DNA of 64,000 bases, taken from NCBI GenBank assembly GCA_020846145.1, contig JADLEL010000051.1, positions 21,578 to 85,577 of the forward strand. Reading direction: 5' to 3'. The DNA is from Pirellulales bacterium (lineage in GTDB: Bacteria; Planctomycetota; Planctomycetia; Pirellulales; Thermoguttaceae). Position 1 is the first letter of the stretch. Every line of letters begins with the position of its first letter. Under the pieces are notes generated by a model. The model was given only the letters and a program-made list of their open reading frames with translations, had not been told where the DNA came from and ran no database searches. Of the stretch, positions 42,248 to 49,366 are shown one piece after another. A program made the position numbers and the translations under genes.

Positions 42248-42364
42248 GCCGGCGGCCGATGAGAGACCCGCCGCACCTGGAGATGACTGCTTATGGCTGC
42301 TGACTTTCGTCCCTGACCAGGTTCGCAGGTCCCCATCGCGGGGGCCTCTCATCGGACGCCGGCG
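42248..42364 (-). ncRNA. ffs: Signal recognition particle RNA (small bacterial type)
   Basis: On the minus strand the sequence GAACCTGGTCAGG-GACGAAAGTC-AGCAGCCATAAGC is the conserved domain IV. It has the symmetric loop GTCAGG/AGCAGC, a GAAA tetraloop on a GAC/GTC stem, and the returning strand CCAGGTGCGGCGGGTC. The two ends pair over about 18 bases (GCCGGCG..CCGATGAGAG with CTCTCATCGG..CGCCGGC). The RNA scaffolds Ffh for co-translational membrane targeting. In many bacteria ffs lies just upstream of dnaX, as here. This gene is not in the ORF track. The ends are approximate. Confidence 0.95.
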
Positions 42365-42383
42365 ATAAAAGGCTAATCCTTTA

Positions 42384-42412
42384 TTTGTATGCTCTGTCCC
42401 CGAAATCGTCAA
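42384..42412 (-). promoter_or_regulatory. Sigma-70-type promoter of the SRP RNA gene
   Basis: On the minus strand, TTGACG (42412-42407) and TACAAA (42389-42384) are separated by 17 bases. The start point falls near 42377, about 13 bases before the terminal SRP stem. It may also transcribe the downstream cassette and the dnaX-ybaB-recR genes. Confidence 0.75.
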
Positions 42413-42490
42413 AGGGGGGCAGGCGGTAAAGTTCGAAGGTCCAACTCCGAAGGCCGAAAGAAATCCAAAGCCCAAAAATACCGCTCTAAC

Positions 42491-42524
42491 ACTGCCTACT
42501 GCCTACTGCATACCGCCTACTACT
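42491..42524. repeat. ACTGCCT heptamer array overlapping the end of mntP
   Basis: ACTGCCT, ACTGCCT, ACTGCAT, ACCGCCT, ACTACT follow with period seven. The array covers the stop codon and the last codons (VVGGMQ) of mntP, so it has replaced or extended the native C-terminus. Confidence 0.88.
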
Positions 42525-43075
42525 AAATGCGACAGCAGAATCTTTACCCCGATCAAAATCAGCACCACTCCACCGCCCACTTCGGCCCAGTGGCTCCAGC
42601 GGTTGCCGATCCGAGCGCCGAACAGAATGCCGACGGTCGATAAAACCGCGGCAACCACTCCGATCACGATACTCGGCATCCACACCGACACCCCCAAAAA
42701 TGCCATCGTCAGTCCGACGGCCAGGGCGTCGATGCTGGTGGCGAGGGAGAGCGTAACGAGCATCACCCCCCGCGTGGGGTCAGAAGAAGCGCGTTCTGCT
42801 TCGACTTGCCGCGACTCCCAGAGCATCTTCCCCCCCACGAAGGCTAGCAGTCCGAAGGCGATCCAATGGTCGTAGCGTTCGATATGGCCCGCCAGTTGAG
42901 ATCCGGCCAGCCATCCGAGGACCGGCATGAGAAACTGGAACAATCCGAAATGAAAGGCGATCCGAAAGGTATGCCGCGGCGTAACCTTCTCCAAATTCAA
43001 GCCCGTGGCGATCGACACCGCGAAGGCGTCCATCGACAAGCCGACGGCGATGACGAGGATGTTGAAAAGGTCCAA
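42503..43075 (-). CDS. mntP: Manganese efflux pump MntP
   Basis: MntP exports Mn2+ from the cytoplasm. The 190-aa protein has six predicted membrane helices and the two related Asp-containing motifs GLSMDAFAVSIATGL and SLATSIDALAVGLTMAF, one in each half, typical of the family. A cytoplasmic loop (WESRQVEAERASSDPTRG) separates the halves. The last six residues come from a heptamer repeat array. I saw no yybP-ykoY-type riboswitch in the upstream sequence. It is divergent from the second Gfo/Idh/MocA gene. Confidence 0.93.
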   Translation of the reverse strand: MDLFNILVIAVGLSMDAFAVSIATGLNLEKVTPRHTFRIAFHFGLFQFLMPVLGWLAGSQLAGHIERYDHWIAFGLLAFVGGKMLWESRQVEAERASSDPTRGVMLVTLSLATSIDALAVGLTMAFLGVSVWMPSIVIGVVAAVLSTVGILFGARIGNRWSHWAEVGGGVVLILIGVKILLSHLVVGGMQ

Positions 43076-43241
43076 GGGAACTCCAAAAAATATGATTATA
43101 GTTCAATGCCGACGACCATCAAATATGGGGTCAACCAATGAAGGAATGATTCTTGCCGGCACCTAGTGTAAAATGAGGAGGACTTGGGGTATAACCATTG
43201 AAATCCGCCCCCCTCGGCTCACTTTGGGAAGGAACGAATCC

Positions 43242-44495
43242 ATGAACGACGTTCGAATAAATCGCCGTCAGCTTTTGCAAGGCGCGGCTACCGCCATCGC
43301 CGCCCCTTATGTCATCACCTCGACCGCACTGGGCAATGCCGATACGCCTCCGGCCAGCGAGCGGATCACGCTCGGGCACATCGGCGTCGGCGTCCGAGGG
43401 GGAGGGTGCCTGGGTGAATTTCAACGCTGCAAAGGAATGCAGAGCGTTGCCGTTTCGGACACCTACAAGGACCGTTGCGACGCCTACACCCGCATGATCA
43501 AAGGCAAGGCCTATGCGGATTTCCGCGAACTCCTGGCCCGCAACGATATCGACGCAGTCGTTGTCGCCACGCCCGACCACTGGCACGCACCCATCGCCAT
43601 CGCGGCCGCCCGGGGGAAGAAAGACGCCTACGTGGAAAAACCGCTGGGTTTGACCATCGAACAAGACCTCGCGTGCCTAAAGGTATTTGCGGAAAACGGC
43701 CGCATTTTTCAATATGGCACGCAACAGCGCAGCATTCCACACTGTCGCTTCGGATGCGAACTGGTTCGCAGCGGATACATCGGCAAAGTGCACGCCATTG
43801 AAGTTGTTGCGCCCAACGGATCCGCCGGCGGCTCGACCCAGGAAATTCCCGTGCCTCCCACTCTCGATTACGAGATGTGGTTGGGACCGGCTCTCCGAAA
43901 ACCCTATACTGCCGATCGCTGCAAGAATCCCGGCCATTTCTTCATTCACGACTACTCGATCGGTTATCTGGCCGGTTGGGGAGCGCATCCCTTGGACATC
44001 ATGATTTGGGGAAGTGATGCCGATCAGGCGGGACCGATCACGGTCGAGGGGACGGGCGTTGTTCCCACCGAAGGACTTTTCGACAACGTTTACAATTGGG
44101 ACATGCGGATCCAACTCGGCAACGTGCGGATGACGTTCAAACCCGGCGGCGATTCGACCAAATTCATCGGCGACGACGGCTGGGTGCGCATCTCGCGCGG
44201 CGGCATCGATGCCAATCCGAAGTCCCTGTTGACCTCGAAGATTGGCCCCAACGACGTGCATTTGCTAGAAAGTACGAGCCATCAACAGAACTTTATCGAT
44301 GCCGTGAAGTCGCGCAAGCCGGCGATCGCGCCCCTGGATCAAGCCGTGCGGAGCGATATCCTCAGCCATCTATGCGACATCGCCGTCCGTACCCAGCGGA
44401 AGATCACCTGGGATCCTAAGGCCGTCGCAATCGTCGGCGACGAAGAAGCGGTCAAAATGACGCACCGCGAGCTGCGGGCGCCATGGACCCTATAA
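43242..44495 (+). CDS. Tat-exported Gfo/Idh/MocA family oxidoreductase
   Basis: The start at 43242 is preceded by GGGAAGGAACG and gives a Tat signal (INRRQLLQGAATAIAAPYVI). The 417-aa protein has a Rossmann turn GHIGVGVRGGGCLGEF, the motif VVVATPDHWHAPIAIAAARG, and VEKPLGLTIEQDLA with the canonical EKP, unlike the first paralogue in this window. Later comes GWGAHPLDIMIWGSDAD. It is a probable extracytoplasmic sugar oxidoreductase. The ThuA-like gene follows 26 bases downstream, so the two are likely co-transcribed, a common pairing in planctomycetes and in other sugar-catabolic loci. Confidence 0.92.
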   Translation: MNDVRINRRQLLQGAATAIAAPYVITSTALGNADTPPASERITLGHIGVGVRGGGCLGEFQRCKGMQSVAVSDTYKDRCDAYTRMIKGKAYADFRELLARNDIDAVVVATPDHWHAPIAIAAARGKKDAYVEKPLGLTIEQDLACLKVFAENGRIFQYGTQQRSIPHCRFGCELVRSGYIGKVHAIEVVAPNGSAGGSTQEIPVPPTLDYEMWLGPALRKPYTADRCKNPGHFFIHDYSIGYLAGWGAHPLDIMIWGSDADQAGPITVEGTGVVPTEGLFDNVYNWDMRIQLGNVRMTFKPGGDSTKFIGDDGWVRISRGGIDANPKSLLTSKIGPNDVHLLESTSHQQNFIDAVKSRKPAIAPLDQAVRSDILSHLCDIAVRTQRKITWDPKAVAIVGDEEAVKMTHRELRAPWTL

Positions 44496-44521
44496 GCAAT
44501 ACGAAAATCAGGAGACAAGCC

Positions 44522-45280
44522 ATGCGTCAGTCGATTCGCCATTGCACGTTCCTTGCCTTATGGTGGGTCTTATTTGCCGCCGTCGTTCCCTTGCGGACTG
44601 CGGCCCAAGAGTCGGCCGGGCGCCCGATTCGCGTTTTGCTCACCTACGGCGGACATGGCTTCGAGGAAAAGGCTTTCTTCGCCATGTTCGATTCGTTGCC
44701 CGGAGTTGTTTACACGAAAGCCGAGATGCCTCAGGCGGCCAAGTCGCTTCGATCCGGCCTGAAAAAGGATTACGATGTTATCGTCATGTATGACATGACG
44801 CCGAGCTTTACGTCCGAGCAGCAGAAGGAGTTCGTTGCACTTCTCAACGCCGGAATCGGATTGGTGTCTCTGCATCACAACATCGGCGCTCATCAGAAAT
44901 GGGAGGAATTTCGCAAGATCATCGGCGGCATCCATATTCCGCGAGAGTTTACCGTTGACGGGAGGAAGTTTGGGCCGTCCGGTTCAACCGACGATCAGGA
45001 TCTTTCCGTGACGGTGGCTGACAAGAACCATCCGATCACCAAAGGCATCCGCGACTTTTCGATTCACGACGAAACCTACCACAAATACTACACCGCTCCC
45101 GAGGTGAAGATTCTGCTGTCCACCAATCATCCGAAGAATGAACCGCCGCTCGCTTGGGTAAAGCAGTATGGCAAAAGCCGCGTGTTTTACCTAATGCTCG
45201 GTCATGGACCTTCCGCTTGGCGAAATCCCCATTACCCCGTAATCCTGGTCAACGGCATCCGGTGGGCCGCGAATAGATAG
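44522..45280 (+). CDS. Secreted ThuA-domain protein
   Basis: The start at 44522 follows AGGAGACAAGCC and gives a signal peptide (CTFLALWWVLFAAVVPLRTA). The 252-aa protein has the ThuA/glutamine-amidotransferase-like fold: RVLLTYGGHGFEEKAFFAMF, VIVMYDMTPSFTSEQQKEFV, GIGLVSLHHNIGAHQKWEEF and HPITKGIRDFSIHDETYHKY. ThuA proteins act in trehalose or related disaccharide catabolism with Gfo/Idh/MocA partners such as ThuB. The exact reaction in planctomycete secreted forms is unknown. It probably shares a transcript with the upstream oxidoreductase. Confidence 0.88.
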   Translation: MRQSIRHCTFLALWWVLFAAVVPLRTAAQESAGRPIRVLLTYGGHGFEEKAFFAMFDSLPGVVYTKAEMPQAAKSLRSGLKKDYDVIVMYDMTPSFTSEQQKEFVALLNAGIGLVSLHHNIGAHQKWEEFRKIIGGIHIPREFTVDGRKFGPSGSTDDQDLSVTVADKNHPITKGIRDFSIHDETYHKYYTAPEVKILLSTNHPKNEPPLAWVKQYGKSRVFYLMLGHGPSAWRNPHYPVILVNGIRWAANR

Positions 45281-45445
45281 TTTTCTTTTCGACCGTCCGG
45301 CTCCATGCCCGCGCACGTCGTGGACAACGCACCGTAGTTTTTGAATTTTCACAATAGACACGAGGTAGAAAATACTCGCGGCTGGAAAAATCGATGATGC
45401 CCGGCTACGAGCTCCATGCTCTAATAAACAAGTGAAGTCCCGGTC

Positions 45446-46621
45446 ATGAACTATTTTCCGATTTTGACCGTTCCGTTCTGCTTGATCGGCATGATTGCCC
45501 ACGCCGACGCAACAACCGATCTGAGTGAAAAGACTCAGGTTGCCACGATTCTCGGCGCAAAAGAGCTACGCGGCGTAAGCCGGGAATTCGCGGCTGCCGT
45601 CCGCCGCATCGGCGAACTTGGCGGACAGTTCGAGTTCGACGATGCCGGCAATCTCACCGGTGTTGACTTAGCCGGCGACCGAGTTTCGCTCGGCGAAAGC
45701 GATATCCCCTTCTTGCTGGCATTGCCGCACCTCAGACGGCTCAAGTTATCCGGCGGCGGCATCGCCAACACCGGCATTCAACAGGTAAGCTCCCTTACCC
45801 GACTTTCGGAGCTCTCGCTCTTAGATGTCCAAATGGACGACGTCGGCCTGAAACTACTCATCCCGCTGAAAGACCTCACCGCGCTTAGCATTCGGCGCAG
45901 TCCCCGCCTGACGGACAAAGGGCTGGAGCACCTGCGTCAATTGCCCAAGTTGGTGAAACTGGGACTATTGGAGATCGGGATTACGGATCGCGGATTGAAA
46001 CAACTCTCTACGATGACGCATCTTCAGTTACTCGATATCCGAGGTTGCGCCCAGATCGACAACGCAGGATTGCAGCAGCTCCGCACCCTGAAAAACCTCA
46101 AAACCCTCCGGCTGGGCGGATATCGGATCGACGACGAAAGCCTGGGAATCATTCGGATGCTCTCGACCTTGACCAGCCTGACAATCGATGAGGCCGCGGT
46201 CACTGATGGGGGGCTAACACGACTTGCCGGATTACCTTTGGAGGAACTCCACTTCTCTCGCTGTTACGGCATCACCGACGACGGCTTCCGACAATTCGCC
46301 AACTTCACATCACTACGCCGGCTTTCTCTGCGTGCCATCCCCCTGACGGGCAGCGGTTTGACTTACTGGTCCCGTGGGAACAAACTTGCCGTCCTGCATT
46401 TGAACGAGACGGGAGTCAACGATTCCGCCCTAGAGCATATCGACGGATTGAAGAATCTGACCCGGTTGGAGCTTCGTCAGACGCAGATCACCGATGCCGC
46501 GGTCGATCTGTTGAGCACCTTCGGTAGCTTGAAGATTCTGGACATTGGTCAAACTGGGATCACCGATGCCGGCGCAAAACGGCTCGCCAACGCTTTACCA
46601 CGGTGCAAGATCATACGCTAA
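45446..46621 (+). CDS. Secreted leucine-rich-repeat protein
   Basis: This 391-aa protein has an N-terminal signal (FPILTVPFCLIGMIAHADA). From about residue 60 it is a series of roughly 24-residue LRRs of the cysteine-containing/F-box-like type, for example LPHLRRLKLSGGGIANTGIQ, LTALSIRRSPRLTDKGLEHL, LQLLDIRGCAQIDNAGLQQL and LKILDIGQTGITDAGAKRLA. Such proteins are numerous in planctomycetes and probably mediate protein binding in the periplasm or at the surface; partners are unknown. It stands between the ThuA gene and the serine hydrolase gene, on the same strand. Confidence 0.9.
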   Translation: MNYFPILTVPFCLIGMIAHADATTDLSEKTQVATILGAKELRGVSREFAAAVRRIGELGGQFEFDDAGNLTGVDLAGDRVSLGESDIPFLLALPHLRRLKLSGGGIANTGIQQVSSLTRLSELSLLDVQMDDVGLKLLIPLKDLTALSIRRSPRLTDKGLEHLRQLPKLVKLGLLEIGITDRGLKQLSTMTHLQLLDIRGCAQIDNAGLQQLRTLKNLKTLRLGGYRIDDESLGIIRMLSTLTSLTIDEAAVTDGGLTRLAGLPLEELHFSRCYGITDDGFRQFANFTSLRRLSLRAIPLTGSGLTYWSRGNKLAVLHLNETGVNDSALEHIDGLKNLTRLELRQTQITDAAVDLLSTFGSLKILDIGQTGITDAGAKRLANALPRCKIIR

Positions 46622-46709
46622 CACCTTGCGATCCAATCCCCAAACAACCCTCGTCGGGCTGTGCTGGTCCCTTTTTTCGACAGAAAAGTTCCTTGGAATA
46701 AGGTGATTT

Positions 46710-47834
46710 ATGTTTTTTCCGCGTGCCCTATCGCTCGTTTTCTCTTTGCTGATCGTCGCGTCTTCTCCGATTTCCCATGCCGACGATGCGGTGCCGGAAT
46801 CGAAAAGCCTTGCGCCGGCGAGGGCCGCGGCGGTGGACGCGGCCGTGAGAGCGGAGATGGAGCGGCAGCAGTTGGTCGGAGTGGCGGTGGGCGTCATCGA
46901 GGACGGGCAAATCGTTTATCTCCAGGGATACGGACTGGCCGACGCCGAAAATCGAACGCCCGCCACGGCCGAAACGGTGTTCAACTGGGCATCGAACTCG
47001 AAACCGCTGGCCGCCGTGCTGGCGATGCAGTTGGTCGAGCAGGGCCGGCTCGATCTCGACGCCGACGTGCGAAAATACGTGCCCGAGTTTCCCGACAAGA
47101 GCGTCAAAATCACCTGCCGACATCTGTTGACGCATCAGAGCGGGATTTTGCACTATGCCAACGGCACACTCATCCCCACGAAGCGGAAATACGGCAATAG
47201 CAAACCCTGGGCAGATCCGGTGCTCGCGCTCGACCGGTTCAACCAATCGCCGCTCTTGTTCGCACCGGGCGAGCGGAACTCGTATTCCTCGTATGCCTAC
47301 ATTTTGCTGAGCGCAGTGATTCAACGAGCGGCCAAGACGCCCTTCACTGAGTTGGTCGAGGCGAAAGTGGCCAAGCCCCTGGGGCTGCGGTCGTTCCAAC
47401 GCGACACGAAGGACATCAAGCCGGAATGGACGACGGGTTACGAGAGAAAGGGCGGGAAGGTCGCGCCTTCCCCGGACGAGGCCAACGATTGGAAGCATGG
47501 CGCGGGCGCGTACAAGTCGAACGTCCGCGACTTCGCCCGCTGGGCACAAGCATTGATGAACCGCGAATTGGTTTCCGAGGCGACGGAAAAGATTATCTGG
47601 GAGCCGCAAAAGCTCAGCGACGGCTCGCCGAGCAAATACGGACTGGGTTTCGTCGTCGAGGCGGGAAAACGGCTCAAGGTCTCGCACAACGGGCAACAGT
47701 CGGAGACCACGACCCGAATGGTGATCTTCCCCCGCGAAAAGCACGGCGTGGTGGTGATGTGCAACTGCGATTTCGCGAAGATCGGCAAGCTCAGTGCCGC
47801 CGTGTACGCCGCGCTGGGAAAAACGGAGGAGTGA
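46710..47834 (+). CDS. Secreted serine hydrolase, class C beta-lactamase-like
   Basis: This 374-aa penicillin-binding-protein-like serine hydrolase has a signal peptide (ALSLVFSLLIVASSPISHAD). The nucleophile motif SxxK is in NWASNSKPLAAVLAM and the second motif region is NSYSSYAYILLSAVIQ, which has Tyr-x-Ser rather than the YxN of true AmpC. The third box is SHNGQQSETTT (HxG). Such enzymes include esterases, D-aminopeptidases and peptidoglycan peptidases, and antibiotic hydrolysis cannot be inferred. The gene converges on the MoxR-type gene with 16 bases between them. Confidence 0.88.
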   Translation: MFFPRALSLVFSLLIVASSPISHADDAVPESKSLAPARAAAVDAAVRAEMERQQLVGVAVGVIEDGQIVYLQGYGLADAENRTPATAETVFNWASNSKPLAAVLAMQLVEQGRLDLDADVRKYVPEFPDKSVKITCRHLLTHQSGILHYANGTLIPTKRKYGNSKPWADPVLALDRFNQSPLLFAPGERNSYSSYAYILLSAVIQRAAKTPFTELVEAKVAKPLGLRSFQRDTKDIKPEWTTGYERKGGKVAPSPDEANDWKHGAGAYKSNVRDFARWAQALMNRELVSEATEKIIWEPQKLSDGSPSKYGLGFVVEAGKRLKVSHNGQQSETTTRMVIFPREKHGVVVMCNCDFAKIGKLSAAVYAALGKTEE

Positions 47835-47850
47835 GCGATTTTTCGGGAGA

Positions 47851-48969
47851 TTAGTCGGTCGAAAGTTTGGGATTTTGCGGGGGTGGGGCGGCGGGAGGAG
47901 CCTGCGGTTTGGGAGCGGCGGCAGGCGCGCTTTTGGCCGGTTTTGCCGCGATCGGCTCGCCGTAGGAAGGTTCCTGCACGGTTTGCAGGATTTTCTCAAT
48001 GATCTGATCGACGTCGATTCCTTCGGCGTCGGCGTTGAAGTTGGTGAACAGGCGGTGCCGCAGCACGGGATAGGCCAACGTGCGGATGTCGTCGGCCGAA
48101 ACGGTGAAGCGGCCGTGGAGGATCGCCCGGGCTTTCGCGCCGAGAATGATGTTCTGCGCCGCGCGGGGACCCGCGCCCCAGGCGAGCCAATTCTTCACGA
48201 AGTCGGGGCTGGGGGCTTCTTTCGGCCGCGTCGCGCGGACCAAATCGACCGCGTAATCGACGACGTGCCGGCTGGTGGGCACCTGCCGCACGAGATGCTG
48301 CACCCAGAGAATATCCTGCCCGTGCAGGACCGGGCGGATTTCCGGCTTCGCGGTTTGCGTCGTGGCCATCACGATCTCGCGCTCCTCGGCCCGCGTGGGA
48401 TAACCGATGTTGATCGAGAGCATGAAGCGGTCCAACTGGGCTTCGGGCAACGGATAGGTGCCTTCCTGCTCGATGGGATTTTGCGTGGCCATCACGAAGA
48501 ACGGCGGTTCGAGCTTGTAGGTTTTACCGGCCACGGTTACTTCGTGCTCCTGCATGGCCTGGAGCAGGGCGGCCTGCGTTTTCGGCGGCGTGCGGTTGAT
48601 TTCGTCGGCCAGCACGACATTGGCGAAAATCGGCCCGTGGACGAAGCGGAACGAGCGCTGCCCGGAAGCCTGGTCCATGTCGATGATTTCGGTGCCGGTG
48701 ATGTCGCTGGGCATCAAGTCGGGCGTGAACTGGATGCGGTGGAACTTCAAGTGTAACGCCTGCGCAAGGGTCGAAATGGTGAGCGTCTTGGCCAGGCCGG
48801 GCACGCCGATGGTGAGGCAATTGCCCCGGGCGAAGATGCAGATCAGCATCTGCTCGATCATCTCGTCCTGGCCGATGATGACTTTATGCACCTCGCCGAT
48901 GAGCGCCTCGCGGGCCTGAGCTACCCGGCGGACGGCTTCTTCGGGGCTGATTTGGGGGGCGGCGGGCAT
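47851..48969 (-). CDS. MoxR-family AAA+ ATPase
   Basis: This 372-aa ATPase is of the MoxR/RavA group, which matures or activates VWA-domain partners. Walker A is GVPGLAKTLTIS (Ala before Lys in place of Gly, common in MoxR), Walker B is VVLADEINRTPPKTQAALLQ, and MATQNPIEQEGTYPLPEAQL is the family sensor stretch. The C-terminal 40 residues are Pro/Ala-rich and probably unstructured. Planctomycetes usually carry DUF58 and VWA genes next to moxR, but here neither neighbour is such a gene, so its partners are elsewhere. Confidence 0.92.
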   Translation of the reverse strand: MPAAPQISPEEAVRRVAQAREALIGEVHKVIIGQDEMIEQMLICIFARGNCLTIGVPGLAKTLTISTLAQALHLKFHRIQFTPDLMPSDITGTEIIDMDQASGQRSFRFVHGPIFANVVLADEINRTPPKTQAALLQAMQEHEVTVAGKTYKLEPPFFVMATQNPIEQEGTYPLPEAQLDRFMLSINIGYPTRAEEREIVMATTQTAKPEIRPVLHGQDILWVQHLVRQVPTSRHVVDYAVDLVRATRPKEAPSPDFVKNWLAWGAGPRAAQNIILGAKARAILHGRFTVSADDIRTLAYPVLRHRLFTNFNADAEGIDVDQIIEKILQTVQEPSYGEPIAAKPAKSAPAAAPKPQAPPAAPPPQNPKLSTD

Positions 48970-49366
48970 GGATCGACTTTCTCCTCGGCGGGTGCCCCTC
49001 GCGTACCATCTATCTTACTCTGCCCGAACGCAAAATGAAATATCGCAATACGGCGAAGAATTGGGGGGAAATCTTCTACGATCGAGGCCGGTAGCGGCAT
49101 GGACGGCTAGTAGATATAATGTTTACGGAATTCGATCAAGTCATTTAGCCCCCGGTGATTATTTAGCCCCCGGTGATTACACCGGGGGCGACTCGGGAAA
49201 ACACACCACGCATGGGAAGTTTTCGGAAAAAAATCAATATCTCGTTTTCATCGGTACGCCACCGTGTGTTCACATCGAGCAAAATGCCCCCCGTGTGTTC
49301 ACGGGGGGCTAAATTGCGTGGTTTATTCAACGTAATTGGGGTATAACGCCTTTCCTCCAATACACC
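48970..49366. other. Divergent intergenic region with REP pair
   Basis: This 397-bp region contains the TTTAGCCCCC REP pair at 49144-49313. TATAAC lies near 49340-49345, a weak candidate -10 box for the phosphoesterase gene. Nothing else is recognised. Confidence 0.6.
49144..49313. repeat. TTTAGCCCCC REP pair with a duplicated left unit
   Basis: TTTAGCCCCCGGTGATTA occurs twice in tandem (49144 and 49162), the second completed by CACCGGGGGC. The opposed unit GCCCCCCGTG...GGGGGGCTAAA ends at 49313. A decayed CACCGTGTGTTCAC fragment lies between. The architecture matches that at 11517-11637. Confidence 0.9.
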
